From Maribellus sp. YY47 (lineage in GTDB: Bacteria; Bacteroidota; Bacteroidia; Bacteroidales; Prolixibacteraceae): a DNA stretch of 64,000 nt. The position numbers and the translations under genes are program-made. Under the pieces are notes generated by a model. The model worked only from the letters and a program-made list of their open reading frames with translations, ran no database searches and was not told where the DNA came from. This document shows positions 47,562 to 56,742 of the stretch, one piece after another. Numbering within the stretch: position 1 is the first letter of the stretch; each line of letters begins with the position of its first letter. Where the stretch lies: positions 1 to 64,000 of the forward strand of contig NZ_JALGYW010000020.1 of the NCBI RefSeq assembly GCF_023111095.1, written 5' to 3'.

Positions 47562-48737
47562 CTATAAATCGGGGGTTTTATACAGTAATTTTCCTTTTAC
47601 CCGAATTTCGGTTTCAACAAGGTATTTCTTCAAATTTTCAGTGTCAATACTTAACCCCAAACCAGGTTTATTCGACAATACAAGTTCTCCCGACTCATTC
47701 GGCAATATTTTTTCTTTTGTTATTTCATTTGCTAACGCCCTGGCTTCAACCGGATATTCACAGACTCGACTATCTTTTATTCCGGCAAAAGGCTGAACAG
47801 ATGCGCTCAATGCCAGATGAGAAGTAAAAGTATGGTTCACATAAGTAATGTTTTGAACCGTTGCCCGGTCTGCAATACGTTTAGCGGCTGTTATTCCACC
47901 AACCCTTCCTGTATCGATTTGAATGAATTTCAATCCGGCATAATCCATCATTGCTACGGCCTGATGATAGTTGTTACAACCTTCGCCAGCTGCCAGACTT
48001 ACATGCGGAGTAGCACAAGAAAGATTTTTATAGGCTTCTAGTGACATGTTAACAAAAGGCTCTTCCAGCCAATACACATTTGCCTCTTTCAAGAATTGCA
48101 ACCGTTGCTTTGCCTTTCCTGTATCCTCTCCCCAATAAGTACCGATATCAACCATTAAAAACAAATCGCTACCCAATCCTTTACGGGCAGCCTGAAAATG
48201 TTCTCTGTCAGTCTTCGCATCCAATTTTCCAATGGGCCCCCAGCCAAATTTCACAGCCTTGTAACCTTGTTTTTTCGATTCACTGGCTTTTTGAAAAGTT
48301 TCTTCAGGAATATCGCCAAATAGTTGAGAGGCATACGGAAGTTTAGGATATGACTGGCTATATCCGAGTAAAGCAAAAACCGGTTCCTGCTTTATCTTCC
48401 CCAGTAAATCCCACAAAGCAATGTCAATTCCAGAAAGAATATGATCTGCCTGGAGCAGGTCAAAACAGTTTTCGTGCACCCGTTGGTTGATTTTATAAAT
48501 GTCGTTAACGGAAGTAAGAGACATCCCATCCAAAGCCCAGCTTACAGGTTTGCAACCGCTATGCGACATTGGACAAACATAACCGGCAATGCTGGTTAAA
48601 GGAGATGCTTCACATTCACCCCAGCCTTCATGGCCGCCAGCCCTTATACGAACCAGTAGAGCGTCCTGGCTTCCATCGCCCACATCTAACACTTCGGGCA
48701 TACTTAAATAAAAAAAATCTACTGACTCTATCTTCAT
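47562..48737 (-). CDS. Enolase-superfamily sugar acid dehydratase (mandelate racemase subgroup)
   Basis: A 391-residue enzyme of the mandelate racemase/muconate lactonizing type, expected to dehydrate an aldonate such as L-fuconate or L-rhamnonate to the 2-keto-3-deoxy acid. The active-site set is complete: Lys residues K160/K163 in GYKAVKFGWG, metal ligands D197 (MVDIG), E225/E226 (WLEEPF) and E252 (AAGEG), and the His-Asp dyad H302 (VNHTFTSH) with D275 (IQIDTGRVGG). It sits between SDR (10 bases) and aldolase (24 bases) genes. The exact substrate is inference from this pathway context. Confidence 0.88.
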   Translation of the reverse strand: MKIESVDFFYLSMPEVLDVGDGSQDALLVRIRAGGHEGWGECEASPLTSIAGYVCPMSHSGCKPVSWALDGMSLTSVNDIYKINQRVHENCFDLLQADHILSGIDIALWDLLGKIKQEPVFALLGYSQSYPKLPYASQLFGDIPEETFQKASESKKQGYKAVKFGWGPIGKLDAKTDREHFQAARKGLGSDLFLMVDIGTYWGEDTGKAKQRLQFLKEANVYWLEEPFVNMSLEAYKNLSCATPHVSLAAGEGCNNYHQAVAMMDYAGLKFIQIDTGRVGGITAAKRIADRATVQNITYVNHTFTSHLALSASVQPFAGIKDSRVCEYPVEARALANEITKEKILPNESGELVLSNKPGLGLSIDTENLKKYLVETEIRVKGKLLYKTPDL

Positions 48738-48747
48738 CTCGTTTTTG

Positions 48748-49500
48748 TTAAAAGGTAATCGTTAAGCCACCATCTACTGTGATAACCTGTCCGGTGATAT
48801 AGGATGCATCTTTCCCTGCAAGGAAAAAAGCAACACCGGCAATTTCTTCCGGTTGAGCTGGCCTGCGGAGCGGTAAATGATGCCCGTCAACATAGTTACA
48901 TTTGAACCATTCGCTTTCCAGTTCATTTGCCCCGTCAACCACCGACATGGGCGTATTCACAAAACCAGGGGCAATGGCATTTACCAGGATATTACGATCA
49001 GCGAGTTCATTCGCCAGATTCCGGCAATATTGATTAATAGCCGCTTTGGCCATAGCATAACTGCCGGATCCAAATTCAGCTCTTTCGCCATGAATTGATG
49101 TAATATGGATGATCCTTCCTCCATTAGCCATAAACGGAATTGCCAGATTACTCATTTGAATCGCACCTCTGGACATAAGATGAAAAATACGCTCCCAATC
49201 TTCTGTATTTGTTTCTGCAACAACAGTTTTCACACTAATTCCCGCACAATTAACAAGAACGTTCAATTGTCCCCAGTGCAACTGAATCCGATCACGGCAC
49301 TCATTTATTGTTTTTTCATCTGCGTAATCTCCCCTCACTGCAATATGATCTCCGGGAGAAAGAGAAGCAAATACACTCTCCATATCCTGAACATCGTTAA
49401 GGCAGACATCATATCCTTCTGAAGCAAAACGCATTGCAGTAGCTTTTCCGGTCCCTGAAGCTGCACCTGTTACTAATACTTTTGGTCTATTGGTTCTCAT
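48748..49500 (-). CDS. SDR-family sugar dehydrogenase
   Basis: A 250-residue short-chain dehydrogenase with the NAD(P)-binding motif TGAASGTG (11-18), NCAG (84-87), S135 in HITSIHG and Y148/K152 in GSYAMAKAA. It probably oxidises the free deoxyaldose (L-fucose or L-rhamnose) to the lactone, or a keto-deoxy acid intermediate. At the position where most classical SDRs have the catalytic tetrad Asn, this one reads HLMSRGA, so Asn is absent there. It is placed between the mutarotase (11 bases) and dehydratase genes. C-terminal YITGQVITVDGG is typical. Confidence 0.9.
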   Translation of the reverse strand: MRTNRPKVLVTGAASGTGKATAMRFASEGYDVCLNDVQDMESVFASLSPGDHIAVRGDYADEKTINECRDRIQLHWGQLNVLVNCAGISVKTVVAETNTEDWERIFHLMSRGAIQMSNLAIPFMANGGRIIHITSIHGERAEFGSGSYAMAKAAINQYCRNLANELADRNILVNAIAPGFVNTPMSVVDGANELESEWFKCNYVDGHHLPLRRPAQPEEIAGVAFFLAGKDASYITGQVITVDGGLTITF

Positions 49501-49511
49501 TGGTTAATCTT

Positions 49512-50417
49512 TTATTTATTCTTTGTTGTGTTTGTTAAACTATCGGCAATAATCGTCACTTGCGTACTCATTGATTCTCCGGGTTGCAAAATCATTGTTT
49601 GTCCCAACCGGGCGGCATCATTTACCGATACAGGCATTGTTGTGCAAGGCTCCAAAATTGCAGTATAGTGATTTAGAAAACCTCCGTAAGAAGCAAAGAG
49701 CCACACATATGGGAATACCTGCTTATCGAAACGATAGCCGAAATAGGTGCCTTCTTTGGTGGCCAGTCCTACTTCTCCATTTCCCAATTCATACAGGTAA
49801 TAAAAATCCATTGTATCATTTTCCGGAGGGACAAGCGACACATCATTCTGTTCCAGAAGTGGCCATTCAAACGGAGTAGTTTGCTTGTAACGAGAATACT
49901 CCGGATCAACAACCTGCCCTTTTCCCGCACTGCACAAAACATGGTCGCCTTCTTTAATCTTCAACGCTGCATGGAGTTTCCATAAGAATTTTACAGGCTG
50001 AGTATTTTCATTGGTTATTATATAACTCGTATGAATAAACGGGCCATTATCATCCAAGCGAATAGATTTTTGATAATTCAACTTTGAAACAGGTAAAAGC
50101 CCTTTTAATGTCACGCAATTATCCATGAAAGAAGCAGTTAAAGACTGAGTCCATAATTCTCCATGATCAGGGAATTCCATTCCATCAACATTTTCCGGAA
50201 TATCGTTGGGCAACAACTCGTCAACCCCCCCATAAAATGCAGGATCATATTCAGTACCCGTTGCATAACTTTGTAGATTAAGAGCTTCATTTCTCCATAA
50301 AAATTCGCACCCGAGTTCTTTATTATAAATGCTTGTTAATTTTCCACCTCCTTTGGGGAATATGTCAACCAGCAAGTGTTTGTTTTCTATTCTTAATAAT
50401 GATGATATTTGCATCAT
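49512..50417 (-). CDS. Aldose 1-epimerase-like mutarotase
   Basis: A 301-residue protein of the galactose mutarotase superfamily that would interconvert alpha- and beta-anomers before oxidation. Candidate catalytic residues are the His in EFPDHGELW and in LWKLHAAL, and a Glu in YTAILEPCTTMP. The opening LVDIFPKGGGKLTSIYNKELG is typical of the aldose epimerase/DUF4432-like branch. No signal peptide is present, so it acts in the cytoplasm. It follows the symporter gene by 26 bases, consistent with processing of the imported sugar. Confidence 0.87.
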   Translation of the reverse strand: MMQISSLLRIENKHLLVDIFPKGGGKLTSIYNKELGCEFLWRNEALNLQSYATGTEYDPAFYGGVDELLPNDIPENVDGMEFPDHGELWTQSLTASFMDNCVTLKGLLPVSKLNYQKSIRLDDNGPFIHTSYIITNENTQPVKFLWKLHAALKIKEGDHVLCSAGKGQVVDPEYSRYKQTTPFEWPLLEQNDVSLVPPENDTMDFYYLYELGNGEVGLATKEGTYFGYRFDKQVFPYVWLFASYGGFLNHYTAILEPCTTMPVSVNDAARLGQTMILQPGESMSTQVTIIADSLTNTTKNK

Positions 50418-50443
50418 TTCGCTTTTAATTAGTTTTTACTTAA

Positions 50444-51979
50444 CTACCACAGCAACACATAAACGGTAAAATAGCAGGCGACCAGAATTACCGCCCACAA
50501 TACAATATTCTTATACCATGGCACTTTTATTTTTTCAAAGAGAAAGAGTATTTTTTCCTGATTTTTTTCTGACTTATCAATCAAAAACATGTAAAGCAAG
50601 CAGGCAACAAAAGTGATAATCCATACAATACCTGCTACATTGAAAATATTCATGGTTATTCCGAGAAGCTTCACCACATAAGGCATTAGAAACATCGGGA
50701 AAGTGAGCAATAGCAGATAAAAAGCCAGCTTTGCCGACATCCGCCGGAAGAAAATTCCCAACAAAAAAGTAAGTGAGATGGGAACTGCCACAAACGCCCA
50801 GCATTCCTGGAAAAAATCGAATATATGTTTGAAGCTTCCAACTACAGGGGTATATAATGCTCCGACAAATAATACGGAAGCGGAGAAAATACGTCCCATT
50901 TTAATCAGGCGTTTATCATCAACCTGCTTTTTCGAAAACTTCTTATAAATATCGAATGTAAAAATTGTTGAAACTCCGTTGATGCCGGAAAGTACTGCTG
51001 TAACAACTGAAAAAATCAACACCCCGTACATTATGCCAGCACCTCCAACGGGGAGCAACTGCTGGGTAACAAATACAAAAGCCATATCTGCTTTTGGCAA
51101 GTCAGGATTTAAACGATAGGCAATAAGCCCGGGAAAAACATCGGCTAAAGGGACAAAAAGCAACAAAAATCCGGCAAATATCAATCCAATACGACCGTGC
51201 CATCTGTTTTTTGCCCCTAAAACACTTTGATTAATATTCTGACTGGTACAATAGTACCAGATGTTGGTAGAGAACATCAAAACCAGCAAAGCTGTCCATG
51301 GAATTTCAGGGTCAGTTGCTGGACGGATTAAATGCGCCCTTTCTCCTTCTCCGATAATTGCAACCAAGCCTCCGTCGATACGATTAAGCCCCAACACAAA
51401 AAGCAGGAAGCCTCCCCCTAACAACATACTTGCCTGCAATACGCTGGTCCAGGCCAAAGAAGCCATTCCTCCATAAATAGAAAAGAAACCAACAACCAAG
51501 GCTATAATTACGATACACACATAAATATTTACGCCCAATATCTGGCTCATTGCAAACCCGCCGGAATACAGTACCCCTGCCAGGTTTATAAAAACATAAA
51601 TAAATACTGATAATATTGCATACAACGAACTCACCCGCTTATCGAAGCGCCTCTCTAAGAAACCAGGTGTTGTAAGTATCTTATTTTTCAGATAATAAGG
51701 AACAAAAAACACCACCATAATTATTACTGCCGGCGCTATCCCCCATTCCCAGTTTGCTGTTACCAAGCCCCGGCTATACACTGCTCCCACAGTACCTATA
51801 AATTGTTCGCTGCTTATTCCGGCAGCAACAAGAGAGAATCCAATAACATACCAGGGAAGATGATTCTGACGGATATAAAAATCGGCGGCATCGGTTCTAC
51901 GTTTTCTTCCGGCGATTACTCCAGTAAAAACAAAAGCAAGTATATAAAAGGCGAATGTTAGGTTATCAATGCTTGTCAT
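50444..51979 (-). CDS. Sodium:solute symporter (SSS family) for monosaccharide uptake
   Basis: A 511-residue inner-membrane transporter with about 13-14 hydrophobic helices. SSS/SGLT-like features include WYVIGFSLVAAGISSEQFIGTVG near the N-terminus, KNKILTTPGFLERRFDKRVS, SIYGGMASLAWTSVLQASMLL and GVLIFSVVTAVLSGINGVSTIFTFDIYK. As first gene of the catabolic run, it probably imports the deoxyhexose (L-fucose or L-rhamnose) that the encoded enzymes oxidise. The 315-base region upstream carries a repeated ten-mer that may be an operator. Confidence 0.93.
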   Translation of the reverse strand: MTSIDNLTFAFYILAFVFTGVIAGRKRRTDAADFYIRQNHLPWYVIGFSLVAAGISSEQFIGTVGAVYSRGLVTANWEWGIAPAVIIMVVFFVPYYLKNKILTTPGFLERRFDKRVSSLYAILSVFIYVFINLAGVLYSGGFAMSQILGVNIYVCIVIIALVVGFFSIYGGMASLAWTSVLQASMLLGGGFLLFVLGLNRIDGGLVAIIGEGERAHLIRPATDPEIPWTALLVLMFSTNIWYYCTSQNINQSVLGAKNRWHGRIGLIFAGFLLLFVPLADVFPGLIAYRLNPDLPKADMAFVFVTQQLLPVGGAGIMYGVLIFSVVTAVLSGINGVSTIFTFDIYKKFSKKQVDDKRLIKMGRIFSASVLFVGALYTPVVGSFKHIFDFFQECWAFVAVPISLTFLLGIFFRRMSAKLAFYLLLLTFPMFLMPYVVKLLGITMNIFNVAGIVWIITFVACLLYMFLIDKSEKNQEKILFLFEKIKVPWYKNIVLWAVILVACYFTVYVLLW

Positions 51980-52294
51980 GTTTTAATCGTTGTTACGTTA
52001 TTCGCCATTTTTATTTTGTTTTCAGAAACAGAATTTGAATCGGGATACTTTTTTCCTTTTTGCCTTGGAAATGACGTCTATTAATTGCAGACTTTATTCA
52101 AATTTCTTTTCAGGAGTTAAAAGTAGGTAAGCGATGTTACGACCAAAAAGTAGGTTAATTAAGTTCAAATAAGAGACAATAAACTTCAAAGCAAAACTAA
52201 TGCTAACAAATAAACAGTACGTAACGAAATAGATAGCCAAGATTCCAAGCCATTGAAGAAAACATAGATTAATGTCCGATCAACACTTAATCCT
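51980..52294. promoter_or_regulatory. Gene-free upstream region of the symporter operon with a ten-base direct repeat
   Basis: No coding sequence is supported here. AAAAGTAGGT occurs at 52119-52128 and again at 52146-52155 (27 bases start to start), about 140-175 bases upstream of the symporter start and just beyond the end of an AraC-type regulator gene. AraC proteins bind direct repeats, so this is a candidate operator. I could not find a convincing Bacteroidota -7/-33 promoter (TAnnTTTG/TTTG) on the minus strand. Confidence 0.35.
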
Positions 52295-53161
52295 TTAGAA
52301 AGAGTGTATTTTTAAATAAGTATTTCGAAAATCGTGGGGACTGATGCCGTTTTTTTGTTTGAACTGACGACTAAAATAAGACAGGCTGTTATACCCGCAA
52401 CTGGAACAAATCTCGTTAATATCAAGATTTGTATTGATCAGCATTTTTTGCGCATTATTTATTCGAACCTCGTTAAGATATTGCGAAAAAGTTTTTTCAG
52501 TTCTGTTTTTAAAATACCGGGAAAAAGAAGCTGTTCCCATTCCAGATAATTCTACGGCTCTTTTAAAAATATCTTCATCAGCATAATTTTCTTCAACAAA
52601 AGAGACTATATCTTTAATCAAACTATCGCTTATCTTGTAATAGAACTTTTTTACCCATCGGGCAGTAAGCAATTCATAATCTTCACTCTTCGATAAGAGA
52701 TCAAGAATAGTCAACAAATCAAGAATACTCTTTAACCCACTATTGAAAGACAATTTCTTCATCAGCTTAAGCACCTCGCGCGATGGCTTAAATATTTTTA
52801 TCCCAGCCTCAGAATTGGCAAGTAACTTATTAAGAAGCATGGCTTCTTTGCGGTCAAAAAAAGAATCTCCTAAAAATTCTTTTTTGAAGAGAACAATGGT
52901 TGCTTTGGCAGTCCCTTTCTCACTATTTTTTTTGGAATTTTTAAAACTATGAATCAGCTTTGGAGCAAAAATAAACAAGTTCCCCGCCTTAAAATCAACA
53001 ATATTATTCCCTACATAAAGTTTACCTTCACTTTGTTCAATGTAGGCAATTTCGTATTCGTTATGAAAATGTCGGGGGGAAGTAAAATAGTCTTGTTTAT
53101 AATGACGCGTCAGAAATATTGCATCTTTATCAAAATTGAGTTTTTCCTCGTTTATCTCCAT
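52295..53161 (-). CDS. AraC-family transcriptional regulator with cupin sensor domain
   Basis: A 288-residue cytoplasmic regulator. An N-terminal cupin-type domain (about 15-95, HFHNEYEIAYIEQSEGKLYVGN) would bind a sugar. The C-terminal 100 residues carry the double helix-turn-helix (VELSGMGTASFSRYFKNRT, then EICSSCGYNSLSYFSRQFKQKNGISPHDFR). The position directly upstream of the symporter-aldolase operon makes it the likely activator of that set, responding to the deoxyhexose or a metabolite. It is transcribed in the same direction, not divergently. Confidence 0.92.
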   Translation of the reverse strand: MEINEEKLNFDKDAIFLTRHYKQDYFTSPRHFHNEYEIAYIEQSEGKLYVGNNIVDFKAGNLFIFAPKLIHSFKNSKKNSEKGTAKATIVLFKKEFLGDSFFDRKEAMLLNKLLANSEAGIKIFKPSREVLKLMKKLSFNSGLKSILDLLTILDLLSKSEDYELLTARWVKKFYYKISDSLIKDIVSFVEENYADEDIFKRAVELSGMGTASFSRYFKNRTEKTFSQYLNEVRINNAQKMLINTNLDINEICSSCGYNSLSYFSRQFKQKNGISPHDFRNTYLKIHSF

Positions 53162-53266
53162 AGCTCTTCTCTTTAAAGAATTAACTCAAAAGTTCAACAA
53201 TCAAATATTTAGAAATTAATGAATGTAAGAATAGACTAAACAACCAACTACTGCCTATCCCAAACA

Positions 53267-53281
53267 ACTCCGCTGTGGAGT
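53267..53281. other. Short hairpin in the GH97-AraC gap
   Basis: ACTCC-GCTGT-GGAGT is a 5-pair stem followed by T-rich sequence on the plus-strand side only. It lies in the 268-base gap between GH97 and the AraC gene. It has the wrong polarity for a leftward terminator, so I note it only as a possible structured element. Confidence 0.2.
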
Positions 53282-53429
53282 ATCTTATTTTTTAAATTAT
53301 TTACTGTCCCAATTCTCTCAAAGATATAATTTAATCGCGGCATAAAGCAATGACGGCCAATTGTTTCTTAGAACAAAGCAAAGTCCTTCAAACACGAATT
53401 CTTCGCCTGCGATTTCTTTATTCTCCTAT

Positions 53430-55340
53430 TTAATTAACAGATTTTTCGGCTCCAGACAAGCGGCCAACAAATCCTCCTCCGGGGATTAAACGCACCATTA
53501 ATCTTTCATCAGGCGACAAAACCAGTTCTTTGCGGTCGATACTTGTATTAACCTCCCCATCAAAAACTAAGGTCGCCGGTGTTTGACCATTCAGAAAATC
53601 TAACGATATTGTTACTTCTCTTTCATTTGCTCCATTCATAATACCTATCCACCAGGTACTTCCTTTTCTCCGGGCATAAGCAACCACCTCTCCCATATCA
53701 GTACAAGGTAAAACCTTTGTTTCGTCCCATACAGTTGGAATTTCCTGAAACAAATCAAACATCGGGCTTTCGAGGTAAAACTTGTATTGGTCGCAAAAAT
53801 GTGTAACCGGAGACAGGTAAACAATTGCCTGTGCAAACTCGTGCGCCCAGGTGAACCTGGAAGTAGTTAGTTCCTCCGGATTTAACATTACCGGGGTTAC
53901 ATCGGCAGGCCCTGTCATTAAGCGGGTAAATGGCAAACAAACATCGTGGTCGAACGACATTACACGGTCATATCTTGTCATATGATATTCGTTACCCCGA
54001 ACTGCTTCGCGCGTAATGTCATTTGGGTAAGTACGCTGCAAGCCGGTAGGTTTTACACTCCCATGAAAATTCAGGAGCAGTTTCAACTCGGCGCAATCCT
54101 GCATGGTTCCCATGTACCACTGCATTATTTCGGAAGTGGGCTCAGGAATAAAGTCTATTTTTATTCCATCGGCTCCAATTTCCTTAACTTTTTCGAGATA
54201 TGTCCGACGCTCTTTGGCCGCTCTGAATTCTTCAGAATCGACCCAAACAATCGACTTCACTCCTACTCTTTTTCCATATCCAATAACCTCCTCAAGCAAT
54301 TTCCACTGATCTTTACTGGGTTGTTGCCAGTAACGCCAACCATCGTCAATAAGATAATATTCCCATTTTAACTTAGCTGCTGCATCATACCAGTCTTTCT
54401 GGTCTTCATACCTGGGCGCGCCAATGCTCCACCACTGCCACAAACAGCGACCGAGTTTTACCCACGAAAAGTCGGAACCTTTGGACGGCGCCGGACATAC
54501 ATTTGTGATTAAATCGGAATTAACCAGTTCGTTTAAATCCTTGGCAATAATGGTAGTCCTCCACGGAGTAACTTTTTCGCCGTTGTAAGTGCCATCCAAT
54601 GCCTGTGGATTGTTTTCAGCCAGTCGGTTAAGTTCCCATCCCTGCTCAGCTGCCGGGAAACATACATTAAAGAAATTACCATTGCGGATAAAAACCATGT
54701 CGGGAAAGTCTTCGCAATCGGCTTCAGAGAATGAAAGATAGTAACCATCTGTTTTCAACGTTAGCGGCCCCATCACCGGATTATTTTGCGGAACTTTTTC
54801 TAGAGGAGTGACGTAGCTCAACTCTTCGTACGACGGATTAAATTCAGACCATGCAATCTTTGATGTCCCTTCTGGAATATTCCACGAGGTACTTTCTTCA
54901 TTTATATACTTTGTTCCTTCGGGAATTGTATAACGAACTGCGATTCCGTCATTATACACACGTACAATCAGGCTAAATTCCTTCCCCGAAGTTTTCATCT
55001 TAATCTTTATTTCATTGGCATGATTTCGGGCTACAGAATGATTTCCAAATAACGGATATTCTTCATTAATCTCCTGTATTCCGGAAGCAGACAGAATATT
55101 TGTGTTATGTCCTAAATCTACACTGTCAACAGTTAAACCCAAAGAAGATGTTTTTAAAACAGGAGTATAACCTGAAGAAACAGAATAAGAAAGCCTTTCG
55201 TCAGCCATAAAAACTTTTACGGTTAGAGTTCCAGCCGGGCTGTCTACCTGGATTTCTTTATTATTAACAGAGCATGCGACAAAAACAGTCGTCAATACAA
55301 AAGAGAAAGCTAAAGCAATTATTGGCTTCAAATATTTCAT
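53430..55340 (-). CDS. GH97 glycosidase, retaining alpha-galactosidase subtype predicted
   Basis: A 636-residue lipoprotein (FVAC) of family GH97: N-terminal beta-sandwich (about 28-275, VDSPAGTLTVKVF), TIM barrel (about 290-560, CLWQWWSIGAPRYEDQKDWYDAA), C-terminal beta domain. In GIKIDFI the residue D396 occupies the position of the nucleophile in retaining GH97 alpha-galactosidases, and E445 (ITREAVRGNE) is a candidate acid. Inverting alpha-glucosidases such as SusB lack that Asp. I therefore predict alpha-galactosidase activity. It follows the GH29 gene by 25 bases, so the two are co-transcribed. Confidence 0.92.
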   Translation of the reverse strand: MKYLKPIIALAFSFVLTTVFVACSVNNKEIQVDSPAGTLTVKVFMADERLSYSVSSGYTPVLKTSSLGLTVDSVDLGHNTNILSASGIQEINEEYPLFGNHSVARNHANEIKIKMKTSGKEFSLIVRVYNDGIAVRYTIPEGTKYINEESTSWNIPEGTSKIAWSEFNPSYEELSYVTPLEKVPQNNPVMGPLTLKTDGYYLSFSEADCEDFPDMVFIRNGNFFNVCFPAAEQGWELNRLAENNPQALDGTYNGEKVTPWRTTIIAKDLNELVNSDLITNVCPAPSKGSDFSWVKLGRCLWQWWSIGAPRYEDQKDWYDAAAKLKWEYYLIDDGWRYWQQPSKDQWKLLEEVIGYGKRVGVKSIVWVDSEEFRAAKERRTYLEKVKEIGADGIKIDFIPEPTSEIMQWYMGTMQDCAELKLLLNFHGSVKPTGLQRTYPNDITREAVRGNEYHMTRYDRVMSFDHDVCLPFTRLMTGPADVTPVMLNPEELTTSRFTWAHEFAQAIVYLSPVTHFCDQYKFYLESPMFDLFQEIPTVWDETKVLPCTDMGEVVAYARRKGSTWWIGIMNGANEREVTISLDFLNGQTPATLVFDGEVNTSIDRKELVLSPDERLMVRLIPGGGFVGRLSGAEKSVN

Positions 55341-55365
55341 CTGAGTAATTTTTCAATTATGTTTT

Positions 55366-56742
55366 CTATTCCAGAATTAATTCAATTACCGGAATCTCAT
55401 CGTTTGGTTTTCGAACAGGTAAACTCAAAGTCAAATCATTAGGATATTCATTTTCCTTTATGTCTTCTGCAGAACGCGCACTAACTGCAATCTCCGAACC
55501 ATCATGAAGCAACTGCGCATATTTCACTTTTCCCTTATAATTTGGAAGAACAAGGTTTTGTAGCGGATAATCGAGCAGATGAATGTACAAACGGTTTGTT
55601 TCCGGATTGTAGGTTAACAAACTCATCGCCGGGGCCTCAAATTCTTCCGGCGCCTGGGTACAACCGTATATCGAGCGACTATTGTATTTCATCCAATTAC
55701 CAAAAGCAGCAAGAGAAGCATTTGCCCGTTCGTCGAAAACACCCCGGGCTGTGGGGCCAACATTCATAATCAGGTTTCCACCCTTGCTTACCGATTCGAT
55801 AAGCAGACCCAATAATTGTTTGGAGTCTTTCCATGTATATTCATCACGGTAATAGCCCCAAGAACCGCTAAACGTCTGACAGGTTTCCCATGGAGTTTTT
55901 TTACCGTTTACTTCCGGCCATTTCGATACTTTATACTGTTCGTGTGTTGTAAAGTCCCAGCCATCTTCGTACTCATTCAAGTCAAGACGGTCGTTAACAA
56001 TAATGCCAGGTTGCAACGAACGAACCATCTTTAATAGGTTTTCAGAATCCCAGTCTTTTGAACCTTTCCCGTTTTCTCCCGGATAGGAAAAATCGAGCCA
56101 AAGCAAATCAATCTTACCATAGTTTGTTAATAATTCCCGAACCTGATTATGCAAATACTCACGGTATTTATTCATATCACGCCCTTTGTTCAGTTTAGCG
56201 TATTCTTTTTCATCCTCTACACGTTGTGAATGAAACCCGTCGATTGTATAATCGGGATGATGCCAGTCGAGAAGTGAATAATAAAAACCAACCTTTAATC
56301 CTTCTGTCCTGAGAGCATCTACATATTCTTTAACCAAATCACGGCCTATCGGAGTATTTGTTGCCTTATAATCGGTATATTTTGAATCGAACAGACAGAA
56401 ACCATCGTGATGTTTGGTTGTAAGCACCACATATTTCATTCCTGCTTCTTTTGCTTTTCGCACCCACTCTTTGGGATTGTACAAATCAGGATTAAAGTTA
56501 TCGAAATACTTTTGGTACTGTTCGTCAGATATTCTTTCGTAATTTTTCACCCACTCATGGCGAGCCGGCAATGCATAAATTCCCCAATGAATAAACATTC
56601 CAAAGCGATCGTGAACCCACCACCCCATCCGTTCCTTCTTTTGAACTTCTGCCTCATTCCCGATTCTTTTTCCTTGGGGAAATGCAGTTGCGACTGAAAG
56701 AAAAATTGTTATTACTAAAATTAGCTTCTTCATCTTTATCAA
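55366..56742 (-). CDS. GH29 alpha-L-fucosidase
   Basis: A 458-residue secreted retaining alpha-L-fucosidase (signal to about residue 22; Met at 56733 is an alternative start). Family motifs are RFGMFIHWGIYALPARHEW (HW at 52-53), VVLTTKHHDGFCLFDSKYTD (H111-H112) and the nucleophile D217 in IDLLWLDFSYPG, with VNDRLDLNEYEDGWDFTTHEQ downstream. There is no accessory carbohydrate-binding module, unlike the other two GH29 proteins here. It precedes GH97 in one unit, so fucose and galactose removal are coupled. Confidence 0.95.
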   Translation of the reverse strand: MIKMKKLILVITIFLSVATAFPQGKRIGNEAEVQKKERMGWWVHDRFGMFIHWGIYALPARHEWVKNYERISDEQYQKYFDNFNPDLYNPKEWVRKAKEAGMKYVVLTTKHHDGFCLFDSKYTDYKATNTPIGRDLVKEYVDALRTEGLKVGFYYSLLDWHHPDYTIDGFHSQRVEDEKEYAKLNKGRDMNKYREYLHNQVRELLTNYGKIDLLWLDFSYPGENGKGSKDWDSENLLKMVRSLQPGIIVNDRLDLNEYEDGWDFTTHEQYKVSKWPEVNGKKTPWETCQTFSGSWGYYRDEYTWKDSKQLLGLLIESVSKGGNLIMNVGPTARGVFDERANASLAAFGNWMKYNSRSIYGCTQAPEEFEAPAMSLLTYNPETNRLYIHLLDYPLQNLVLPNYKGKVKYAQLLHDGSEIAVSARSAEDIKENEYPNDLTLSLPVRKPNDEIPVIELILE

